Made by a program: the position numbers and the translations under genes. DNA of 64,000 nt from Begonia masoniana (lineage: Eukaryota; Streptophyta; Magnoliopsida; Cucurbitales; Begoniaceae), in NCBI GenBank assembly GCA_022432975.1, contig CM039508.1, positions 42,224,646-42,288,645 on the forward strand, read 5' to 3'. Positions 25,701-37,700 of the stretch are shown piece by piece. The notes beneath the pieces are model-generated. The model made no database searches. It was not told the origin of the DNA and saw only the letters and a program-made list of their open reading frames with translations. Numbering within the stretch: position 1 is the stretch's first letter; each line of letters opens with the position of its first letter.

Positions 25701-28700
25701 CTGTTCTAGGCGAACGCCGGCGGCATGCAAGAACAGTTTTCCTTCGCTGCGGCGACCTTCTTCTCTGTCGCGCAAGGCTTCTCAGTTATCGCGGCGGTCG
25801 GCGGCGAGCTCGGGCTTCTCCTCTCTCCCTCTATTCTTTCTTTGTTCTTCGCGGAGAAGAACAGAACACAAAAGAAAATCCTCTTTTTTTTATTTCCCTC
25901 AATTTCCACCTTTCTGCTGTGGAAATTAGAAAAGAACAAATCTTTTCTATTTTCTCCTTTTGTTTTGATTCTATACGCTGAACACCAGAAAACCAAAAAC
26001 AAAAACTTTTTCTTTTTTCTCCAAAGCTCAATTTCACTTACCGAAATTACAATCTTGAAATCGCTCGATACCTTCGAATATTCAAACCCTGAATTTCGAA
26101 AACCTTCAACCTCGAAGCTCTGATACCAGTTGTTAGGATTAGACGCTCAAATCCACCTGTAACGAACGATTATAGAAAACCGAAAAAGAAATAACGAGAA
26201 AATAATGGACACCGAATTTTACGTGGAAACCCTAGAAAGGGAAAAAACCACGGGCAGAGGAGAGAATCACTAATATCAATTCGGTACAATGAGTTTTGCG
26301 ACTTAAGCATCAATATATAGAGAAAACATAAAACCCTAATATTGATAATGGGCGCAACCCGGCCCACTAGAATTCGGGTCACACCAAATTCTAACACTCC
26401 CCACTTAATAATTTCCATATTTGCTTGCTTTATTTCAATTATATTTAGTTGATTCTACTAAATTGTTATCCAAGCTATTCTAAAATGTTGTAATAATGTT
26501 ATTCCTCCTCAAAATCTTCATTTTACATAATGTCTCAAATAAAATAGTAATTGAGAGTACATTACAATTTTATTCTATAATGTTACAGTGACGTATCATT
26601 TATTCATTGATAGTAAATTATGATAAATTACAAATAACTGAAATAGTAGATCAAGATGTTTCATCTAATGAGCAAAATGTAAGTGCATGTTAGAATGGAA
26701 TATTAGAATGTAAAATTAGAGTATAAATAATCGTTCCCTAAATAAAGTTTATTATACCATGTTTGCTCTTAGTCACAAAATTCTAATCTTACTTAAAAAG
26801 AACATCTTTGCATTACTATAACCTATTATCCTTACAAGGGAACCTGAAATGTTGGATTGAAAGATTAAATTCGCATTTCAGGCTGTAGGTACTCTAATGC
26901 AAAAGTTTTTGGTTGACTTAAGATCAGCGGCCAAGAATTTTTATTTTTTTTTTTAAATATGAACTAAAATTTATTTATCATACAAGCAATGCTATTTACA
27001 ATATTAAATTTGTCGCTATCAGAGGCTTTTCCAACAGGATAATTAGGATGAATATATGAAGTCTCCACATAATTAGGATGAATAGATGATTGATCTTGGA
27101 CATAAGAAACTTCTCCTATAGTATTTTATTGGTTTTATTTTAGTGGACTCCATGTTGAAGATGACCTTGTGTTTTGCATCAGTCTTGATGAGGATGACAC
27201 TACAACATTAATTTGTTTCAGGCTCTTAAAGCTGTGTCACATAATTATCCAAACATAATGCATGCTTGTTGGACACGACTGTCCTTGGTTGTTTACAACT
27301 TTGTAAATGGAGTTGCTCCTGAAGTATCTGTGAGACAGTGGAAAGCCCAAGATGGAAATACTGCTGGATTTACTGGGGAAAAAATCATCACAGCTGCTGT
27401 GAAGGTTAAGAATTCTTAATTCTTGGATAGTTTTTTTTACCACTCCATTAATGGTTATGTTTTTGCGTTAGGTAAGGTCTGCTCCTTGTGTGCAGAATTC
27501 TTACTGTGATATAATAGTACAGGACATTCATGTGCTTCTATTTTCACATAAATGTTGCTTGAAAAAATGAAAAAGAAATGCAAGCTTTGAAAGGTGGAGT
27601 TACTTATTATGAATAATTAGCAGAGAAAGATGCAAATCAGTTGAAATAACTATAATTATTACTACTTTATATGCTACTTGGGCTTGTCCTTGCTTCTTGA
27701 CACCCATGTTGACAACATGACTTCACATACATATTAATTGAGTTCGTCATTTACTAGGATGGCATGGTTGCGACTATGAATTATGTCAATAATTATACAA
27801 TATCCTAATAAAGCTAATAACTACTAAAGAAATATTAGTTATTTTCAGAAACTGTCCATTTTGGGTGTAGCTTTTTTTAACCCTATCCTTTGTTCATATT
27901 TTGCTTTTATTATTGACTTTTGGTTATGAAATAGAAACTGCCCCTATTCTGTACTTGACGAACCATTAGCACATTGAAAATCCTTAATGGGATCTTGGGA
28001 GTTATGTTAGGAGAAATTTCAGTGAGATAGAATTTCGAGGATTGTTGTCTTATGCGTCTGACATTCACTGGTTTTTATTTAAAAATCTATTGCTTTTTTT
28101 TTTTCAGTTTCCTTTATAGATATGATAATGAATTCTTTTTTTATGTCTGATTTATAGGTTTTGGATGAATGTTTGCGAGCAATCTCTGGATTCAAGGGGA
28201 CTGAGGATCTTTTTGAGGAAAAAGTAGTAAATACTCCATTCACATCTGATTATGTAAGAATGAAGAAGATTTCATCGGCGCCATCACATGAACTAGAGAA
28301 TCCAGAAAATACTACGGATGAACCAAATGCTTGTCAGTTTGGAATCATAGAATGGAGTGAGACAATTCAGAAACATATGCCTCATATTCTGTATCATACT
28401 TCCCCAATGGTTGGTCAAGTTCTTTCCCTATGGTTTTTTATTATTGATTTTAATATTGTATAATTTTTAAAGTACGTGGTATTAAGTTATTGGTGGGAAA
28501 AACAGAACTATCATGTGAATTACCTGGTAATAACTGTGTTTTATCCTTGTACATTACCTAATGTTCATGGGATGCTCAGTTTACTGATTCTATTTACTAA
28601 AATCCTTGTTTGGAAGGTAAGAGTTGCATCTCTTACATGCTTTGCGGGAATTACTTCACCAGTGTTCACTTCTCTCACTGAGAAGAAGCAAGACTACATT

Positions 28701-31700
28701 CTTTTGAGTTTGGTAAGCTATTATCTATATTGTGTTTGAATCTTTTTTCTTTTATATATTTCTGTTTTTTTTTTTGGCTAGTGAGATTGAACTTTTAATC
28801 AGTTACATCATTATGTTTGTTAGTTAGATTTTATGTTGATTCCATCATTTTTTTAGGTGAATGCTGCCGTCTCTGATGAGGTGCCTTCAGTTAGGTCAGC
28901 TGCTTGTCGAGCTATAGGAGTAATTTCAAGTTTTCCTCAAGTTTCTCACAGGTTAATATCGTCATTTTACTAAATATTCATATTGGGCATCTTTGCATAT
29001 GGTCAGAAATTCACTGAATATTTTTAATATATAGTGCAGAGACTCTTGAGAAGTTTATCCATGCCGTTGAAATGAATACACGTGATTCTTTAGTTTCGGT
29101 AACTTTGGAGTTTTTTCTATATTTTTACTCTGTTTTGTGTTTTAGTTCATTTTTGTAGGGTTAATTTTCCACCTAACGAATGTTAAATGTATAATTTCTT
29201 TCAATGTTTAGGTACGAATTACTGCATCGTGGTCAGTAGCAAATATTTGTGACTCTGTCCGGTACTGTGATCGATGATTTTTCTTCAAGACAACCTACAG
29301 GTTTGCTTATAAGAGTGAATTTGAAGGTTTTTGGTCTATTTGGTAGTGCAAGTACTATTGGAATTCTGCTGTCCTTATTGCTCTGCATTTTGATAGGTTT
29401 AAATGCAACTTCAGATTCATTAACAGTATTGATTGAGTGTGCTTTACGACTGGTGAATGATGGAGACAAGGTAAATTTTTATCTTTGCGAGATTATTTAA
29501 TAGTGCTACATTATAGTTTAATTGATTTCAGCATACCATATTGGTAAGAGCTCTTGTGCTCAAACACTTGCACCTTCCCTAATTGGTCTCTTATTTTTTC
29601 TTAGAAGAGATCTGTGCGTCCTCTACGCGTATTTATCACGATTCCTAGGAGAAATGAGTCTAAGATCCAAAACAAAATGTAAGAATAGGAGTTCAATTTT
29701 CATTGTATGTCATAAAACAGTGTCATATAAGACAAACTCTACTGTCATACAAAAAGATAAAGCAGTGAGTTCCTCTATTTATTTATCAAAAAGAAGACAA
29801 AAATAAGTCTCCTTATTTTGCCTATTCATCAATGGAAATGCCGCCATTGCTTCCTTGCTTAATGTATGTGGCATATGTGCGCTGAGAAACGTAATTGGTG
29901 GCTGCTAGCAGTGAATGCCAAATATGGGGCTGCAAACTTGTGTTAGTTCACCAGTTTGAGGAGGAGCTCTTCGAGATGTATTACTTGGAGAAGTTAGTAT
30001 TTTTTAAGATTGTATCTCCTTCGACTTGGTGATGGTGAGAGTTTCTTTAAAAGATCATTGGAGCGATTGTAATTCCTTGGCAAAGAACTCCCTGTTTTTT
30101 TTTTTTTTTTATATGTTTGGTTGAGATATGAACACTTCTGCTGGCAAGGCGCTTGACCGTTTGAGTGATGTGATCAAATAAAATCATTCTTGCATTCATT
30201 CTTCTATAAGAGGAGAGATTGAATCCTTTTATGTGTTGCTGTTGCGTCGAGGGAAACTATTTTGCAAAATATACTAGAGGACAAAGGGCAGCGAGGGAAT
30301 TAAGCTGTGAGCTGGGAAAATGAGTTATGCAGCGGGGTGATTTGGACGTGTCCATAGGACTAGAGTGATGATAGTAAGGGATAAAAGAAGAGGAGGGAGG
30401 TATTGTAAAGGTACTTCATTTTCTGCATTGTGTTTCTAGTAGGATTTTCCAAGCTGAGAGTTCTTCTGCTTGTGGGTAGTGTAGTTGATAGTGTTCAGGT
30501 AGATAGCTTGTAATAGAGGGCACCACATTACATGTTTCTTATGCCTATTAATGGTATCAAGTGGACTGAAGGCATCTTAGATTCCATTGCATGGAGTCCC
30601 AGCAAAAATGGTATGTTTACTGTAAAATCATTTTTCAATTTCTTAGACGAGGTTTGTGATCAGCCATCAATAAGGTGGATTTATTGGGTGTAGATGTTAT
30701 GTATTATGTATTTACAAAAGTTATGAATTGGGCAGTTAGAATGATCATATTATGATTGTCATGTGACACTTCTTCAATTTATTATTAGGCAATTATGAGG
30801 ATTTGAGTGAGAAGTTATCTAAAAGTTATGTCCTTCATGATGGTGGGAATTGAGTTTTTAAGATATGAAGAATTCTTAATTGGTGTCGAATTTCCTTGAA
30901 GGAAAGCGTGTTCTTTTTGATTGTGGTGTTTAATACCTCTCAGTTTGTTGGCTAGTCCTTAGTAGGGGTAGACTTGTAAGTTTTTCATTTTTCGCTTGGT
31001 TTGCTTGTTGCGAAACTTTTTTTTTTTGTGGTCATAATTTGAAGACGAAAGATTTTATTAGACGAGGCAAGGCTAAGGAAGATGTAATTACCTCATTCTT
31101 TCCTTCATTGTGAGATGACCATGAGCTTGGTTTTGGAAGTTACTTCGCATCCGTGGATGATGTCGTTTTTAGTCTAGAGTCTAATGTTGGCATGGGTTGG
31201 ACTGCGAAGGGTGTATAAGTAAAACATTGACGCATCTTTCAGTGCATTTGGAATAGTAATAGACTGACCTATTATGAAGTCGCCATAGATATGGAATTCT
31301 TTTGCATTCTTTTTCCAATTCCATCTTTTTCATATGTAAAGGCTATAACAGCCGTTGCTTTGGGATGTTGTGCATCTTTTTGTAGCTTGTACACTATATA
31401 TAGAACTTTAATATCAATATACATGTTTTAGTGATAAAAATAGAGCTGCTGAGTACACCATTTTTAGCTATCATTTGAAAATTCAAAATCCTGACTTCTC
31501 CTAGATTTCTCTTTAATCTCTAATTCTTCTCGTCCCATAACTTTGAACCCATTGACTTTCTTTTGAAACTCAGGTTAGATCAAAGTTCAGCTGTTGCATG
31601 CATATGAGCATTAGCTTAGGTGATTATGTTCAAAAGTACCTGGCTTTGTCCCTAGGGTGTTGCAAGTCCTCCAAGAGGAATAAGTTGCAAATAGCATCTT

Positions 31701-34700
31701 TTGTTTTTGTTAGCAGAGATGGAAAAATTTATCAAAGAGATTTAGCATGTACAAAAGTAGTAGAAGTAATTCGCTCAAAAACTTATAATGAAATAAAAAC
31801 TGGTAACAAATAGCATCTTAATACAATGTACCTTCTTAAGGAATTTGGCACATCTTGTTGTGAATGAATTTCTCCACATTTCTTAGTTTATATTTGATTT
31901 GACGTGCATAACTCTAAAAGCAAACTAGGCTCTTCTATAGAAGTCCTATTATCTCTAATCTGAAAGACTCGGTTCAAATCTTTTTTCAAAGGGGTGGTTC
32001 TCTTTCCTTGAGAATGCCTTAGCCTTTTGAAGTCTCTCTCTCTCTCTCTAAACTTGCGTAATGTAATAGTAATTCTTGTTTCTAACTACTACAATTCCAC
32101 TATTTTCTTACAATTAGATAAAAGCAAATGCTGTGAGAGCTCTCGGAAATCTTTCAAGATTTCTGAAATTTTTGAATCTACCTTTAGATGGCAATACAAC
32201 TTTATATTCAACAACAGACAAGAATATTGAGGGGCTCTGGTCGTCAAGTTCATCAGATATTAGTCGAGGATATAGCTCAAGTTTACATCATCCATCTTTT
32301 TCAAATGATACGCTTGTATTTGCCGAAAATTGTGCAGGCATTTATTTCATGTGTCTCAAATGGGAATGTCAAGGTATTTATATCTGCCATTTAAATCTTT
32401 TGCAAGGGTTCTGTTAGTGTTTAATGTGTGTAGTTTGTTTGTTTGTTTCTAATGCTAAAATTTTCATATTTATATAATTTGCCTTTAACAGGTCCAGTGG
32501 AACGCTTGTCATGCACTGAGCAACTTGTTTCTAAATGAGACCTTGATTCTGAGAGACATGGATTGGTAACATTGCATATATTATTGAAATTTCATTTGTT
32601 CGATCCAATTTTTTTTGCTTGGATATTCCTATATATTTTGAGTATAAATTAGTAACTATGTTGATATAACATTAGAATTAGCATTTATTGACGTTGGAAT
32701 ATGGCATTAAATACTTGTTTGAGTTTCAGTTCTTAGGTTTCTTTAACGCATTATTTATTACTTAATCAAACTTATAGAGAAGTTTATTAGTCAGAGCTTT
32801 GCAAATTTGGTCAATTTGTTTTTTATGAAGAGTATTTAATAATGTTGTTTCTTATGCATAGTTAAATCAAAATTTAGTAAAACATGTGTTATGCTCAACG
32901 CCTTGGTAGTCTTCTGAGGCTTTTACTGTGATATACTACCATCCTAATTCTGTTTGTGACCAGAAATTTTTTGAAGCTTGTTTTGACAAACGTGTGCGCC
33001 ACACACGGACACACTCACAAGGAGTTGTTTATAGTTAGCAAATCCAATTTGGACTTTGAACCGCTTACTAAATGTTTAATTCAAGCATGTCTCTCTAGTT
33101 TAAAGAACTTCAAAGGTTATGCACCACAATGCCAATAAAAAGAAAGAAAATTAAAAAGTATTGTGATGCAATCGATTCAGCAAAAAGTGGTTTATTTGGG
33201 AAGGTTTACAAAAGGAAGAAAGTTGTTAGTGGTGGAAGGAGTTAGTGGACGAGGTGATTTTCTGTTTTTCTGACATTCTGTTAGTGACTAGGAGAGAGAG
33301 AGACCTATGAGTTAGTTACGAGTGAATAAAAAGAGAGAAAGGCGAGACCAAAGCATGTATTGAATATTATGGTTGTTTGATAATAGAACCGAGTCTGTGG
33401 ATTTCCAGATTTGTGGATTGTGTGTGTGCTTGTGCTGGTATTTGTGCTCTGTTTTGCAGGTAGCTTCCTGGAAATAGAGAGAAGGTGGTTGAAGAAGAAA
33501 GACAACCCATCATTTGGTATCAGAGACAGGTTGAGGTTTGCCATGGCTAAGCCATTTACCCGTGGTGATAAGATGGAAGAACAAGATAAGGAAATAGCTG
33601 AAATCAAGACTGACCTGGAGCGCCATTCTGGAGTTTTAGTCCGCATTGAAGAAGCTCTCAAGGTACTGACTGAGAAAACTGAAATGTTGTTCCTCCGGGC
33701 AGCACCTCCTACTCCGACGGAATCGGCAACAGAAAATCACCTCGTCCACTAACTCCTTCCACCACTAACAACTTTCTTCCTTTTGTAAACCTTCCCAAAT
33801 AAACCACTTTTTGCTGAATCGATTGCATCATTACAGCACAAGCACACACACAATCCACAAATCTGGAAATCCACAGACTCGGTTCTATTATCAAACAACC
33901 ATAATATTCAATACATGCTTTGGTCTCGCCTTTCTCTCTTTTTATTCACTCGTAACTAACTCATAGGTCTCTCTCTCTCCTAGTCACTAACAGAATGTCA
34001 GAAAAACAGAAAATCACCTCGTCCACTAACTCCTTCCACCACTAACAACTTTCTTCCTTTTGTAAACCTTCCCAAATAAACCACTTTTTGCTGAATCGAT
34101 TGCATCATATTGCACCTTGAAGAGCCTTTATAAATTATTAATGCGTATAATACAATTATCATGGATTTTGAGCAGAAGGGGGACGCAGAAGGATAGGATG
34201 GTTCAGGAGTAGAAGAATATGGAACAAGGGGATTTCTGAACATAGGGGACATGATGTTTCGAAGCAGATGCGTTTAAAAGGAGGTAGGGAATTAGGTTCG
34301 AATTAAAGGGAGTGACGGGAAGGAGTTGGGATAAATTTCTGTGGAGGAAGAGGTGGGGTTTCTGAGGATAAGGGGATGCTTTCTTAGAATTGTTTTCTTG
34401 GATTTTTTTTCTTCAGAAAACTGCTTTTTTACCACATCTGTTCTAACAACTCCCAATCAGACGTAAATTTTATTTACTATCCCTTATTGGTAGACAGTAG
34501 GACATTGAAATTGAATTTCTTCTTTTTTCTCTCCTTTTCTACCTTTTTTTTTCATCTGAATTCTTGTTTTCTATAAATATATTTTGTGCACATTTTCTCT
34601 CTTCAGGGCTCCATCTGTTTTTAGAATCCTTCTACTTTTACTACGTAATTCCACCAATTTCAAGATTAGGATACAAGCTGCTGCTGCTTTAGCTGTGCCA

Positions 34701-37700
34701 GCATCAATAGTTGGTAGGTGGCATAGGGTTGTCCTCTATCCATTCAACTTTGAAACAATGAATCACTTGATCTGCTTTATTATCAATGCCAGAGATAACA
34801 TCAGCATGAGCCTGTATTTGAAACATTTTTTTTGTATGTGTTTGTTCTGTCTGAAAGTATTTTCTTCATTCTACTCTTCATTGTATATTATTTGAAGAGG
34901 ACGTATCATAGACTGATTGTGAAATTTCTTGTGTAGTGCTCTAATGCTTGTTTCCCCTTTTTCCTTATAAATCTTTCTCTAAAGTCGGTGAGAAACTTAA
35001 TTACTTTCTTCTCTTGTTTTACCCAGATTATGGCAACTCATTCTCGGATGTTGTCAAAGGCCTTTTTCACGTAACTGAGAACCTCGTTTCAGACCACATT
35101 ATTGCACCCTCGAGTTTCAAGTATAAGGTTTCTCTTGACAATCAGGCAAGCTTTGCAATCATTTGGATGAGAAAAAATTTGTCATAGTGTAGATTTTCAC
35201 ACAATATATAATCCTGTGAAATGTTTAAATGATATATCGAGTTATTATCACGTGAGAAAAACATTTATCTTGCAATTATAACACTTGCGTTCTTTCACAA
35301 GAAACAAAGTGCAGGAAAAAAAACAATTTACAAGAGAGGAAAAGGGAAAAACGATCATAAAAAAGTGCAAAGTGCTACATTTAGTTTACGTCAATGTCCT
35401 TAAGTTAGAGACAACCAATCTAAAAAACTCAGAACTATATGTCAATTTAGCAATAGTGATAATGTTGTCCCAAAGATTAATTTCTCGCAATTGTAACAAT
35501 TATATAACACTGATAGGGACTCTGTAATCTTCAAATTAACTAGAACAATCACACAAACCAACTCAAATGTGGAGGAATTATAGAGCCTCCACTCTCTCCC
35601 TTTGCTGAGGTATTCGAGAGCCTCAGTCTGTCTCTCACTTTTCCCAATCTTTTCCTCCCTAACAAATCTTTCCCCACGTAGTAATATAGGCTCCTAACAG
35701 AATTGTTTAATATATCCCCTTTTACCCCTTAAACCCTAATGATATTTAAGATAATATCCCTCCCTTAATGACACTAAAAACATAACAATTAAAATAAATT
35801 TAATATTTCTAACAATACTGGCCGCCTAAAATTCCACCTTGTCCAACCTTGTCCTCAAGGTTGGATTAAAAATCTTAAATCCACAGCGGCGTGCAAATGC
35901 AGAGAGGGTCGAATTCGGGCTAGGCTCACTAGAAGATTTTGGCCCCCAAACTAGATTGGTGACTGGGCTGTTAAGCCCAGTTTGTGTGGGCTGGCCCCAC
36001 TCTTCCCTGGACCCGGTCCAGTTGGTTGAAAGAGGGTAAATTTCTGAATCACCCTCGGAGCTTTTTCCTCTGTGTCTTGTTGTCCCTTGGCCGACACCTC
36101 CTCATCTTGGCAAACCAACACTCGCAGTTCGTTAGCCTTGCACCAATGGCCCGGAAAAAATCGTTCGTCGCAATGATAACACAGTCCCTTCTCCCTCCTC
36201 GTCATTAGCTCGGCGTCGGAAAGTCGCCGGAAGAGCATTGCTGGGCTAGAGGAGCTGTTCTGGACTGACTTCCCGCTTGAGCTGCGTACGCAGCTGAAGT
36301 GGATGCCAGGGACTGCGCTGGGCTCGTAGGAAGGGTTCGGACCGGTGCTGGTTGAGTGCTGCTAGGTCACTGGCCTGGGTCGTCGAATGTCCGATTGCTC
36401 CGGCTCCCCTTGACAGCTCGACAATCCTACAGATTCGTTTCTTCCCTGTTCGTCGTCGAGCTTCAGGTTTCTGGTATCCCTCTGCTTCGAATGTGCTGCA
36501 TTTCAGGCTTCTGCTAGCAAGTCTAGCTTCACCGTGATCATCGCTATCATCCGCTTCATCTCTGACAGCCGACTAATATTTTCCTTGATGGAATCCAGCT
36601 TTTGCCGTAAGTCACTCCAAAGTATCGAATCATCATCCATGGCTTGCTTGCTTACTCCTTCCAGTATTTGTTTCTTTCCTTCCGTTCTCTCGGATCATGC
36701 TTCGATATCAATGATAGGGACTCTCTAATCTCCAAATTAACTAGAACAATCACACACAAACTAACACAAATGTGGAGGAATTATAGAGCCTTCACTCTCT
36801 CCCTTTGCTGAGGTATTAGAGAGCCTCAGCTTGTTTCCCACTTTTCCCAATATTTTCCTCCCTAACAAATCTTTCCCCACGTAGTAATATAGACTCCTAA
36901 CAGAATTGTCTAATATATCTCCCTTTTACCCCTTAAATCCTAATGATATTTAAGATAATACCCCTCCCTTAATAACACTAAAAACAGAACAATTAAAATA
37001 AACTTAATATTCCTAACAAACACTTAAATTTTTTTATAAGAAACAAACAGTATCAAAAGAAACAATTTACAAGAGAAGAGAAAAGAAAAACTTTTTTCTT
37101 AAAAAAGTGCAAGAGCTACATTTAGTTTACTACAATGTTCTCAAGTTAGAGAGAACCAATCTAAAATGATAATTCTTAAAAAAATTAGAACTATATGCCA
37201 CATTTAGCAATAGTGACATTGATATTGTCTCAAAGATCAGTTCTTGACTCTTTGTCTCCGGAAGAGAATAACATTTCAATAAAGCTAAATAACCAAAAAA
37301 TTTTCAAAATAACTAATCTCAAGATTAATTTTTTCTTCTTAGACCTTTCTTCCCTACCGAAAATCTTAAGGAAGAAACTTTGAAAGGTGAATCCCCACTG
37401 TTCGATTGAAAAAAGAGAAAAAGTGAATAATGGATCTAATAAGCTCACAATTAATTATAAATGTGAGTATTAATTTATTAACGGGCCTTGTATAAAGGAC
37501 AACAATATAGAGCTATAGCCAAGATCAATTTCTCGTATGGATTTGAAGCTCGTAGACAATTTTTCCTTTATGAGATTTAAGGAGAATACTTGAATTTTAG
37601 GTGGGAGTCTTTGTTCCAATCATGGTTATAAAAGAAGAAATTCTTGTGAGAACTAGAAGTCAACTGAAAGAAGAAAGATCTTTGAGGAAAATTTTTGTTG

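Larger units (their letters stand above)
22798..26396 (-). mobile_element. Gag-only Ty1/copia-like LTR retrotransposon (TR-GAG type)
   Basis: The element is 3599 bp, coding on the minus strand, with two 266-bp LTRs (22798-23063 and 26131-26396) that begin TGTTAGGATT and end in AACA on the plus strand and differ at about a dozen positions by eye. Flanking pentamers CTCTC and CTCCC agree at 4 of 5. A primer-binding site for initiator-Met tRNA lies next to the right (5') LTR. Internally there is one long frame with gag and protease; integrase, reverse transcriptase and RNase H are absent, so it depends on other elements to move. It sits in intron 14 of the HEATR6-like gene, antisense to it. Confidence 0.9.
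33164..34107 (+). mobile_element. Inverted-LTR retroelement derivative with 5-bp target duplication
   Basis: The left part is an ordinary LTR (33164-33512, TGATG...CATCA), then a tRNA primer site and a gag start. The right part, about 33741-34107, is not a direct LTR but inverted LTR sequence: first a fragment of about 95 bp, then a longer copy of about 275 bp ending GCATCA. Both outer ends are therefore the same LTR end. They are flanked by TATTG at 33159-33163 and 34108-34112, an exact pentamer duplication. No pol is present. The element lies in intron 23 of the HEATR6-like gene. Confidence 0.8.

Noticed and set aside
25249..26123. Several overlapping plus- and minus-strand open frames of 94-226 codons
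   Set aside because: They lie in the TTC-rich leader of the copia-like element, show only Ser/Phe/Arg-rich composition and have no family motif.
31960..31990. GGTTCAAATC-type tRNA B-box look-alike
   Set aside because: No matching A box or cloverleaf stems around it; similar look-alikes at 3955 and 8837 were also discarded.
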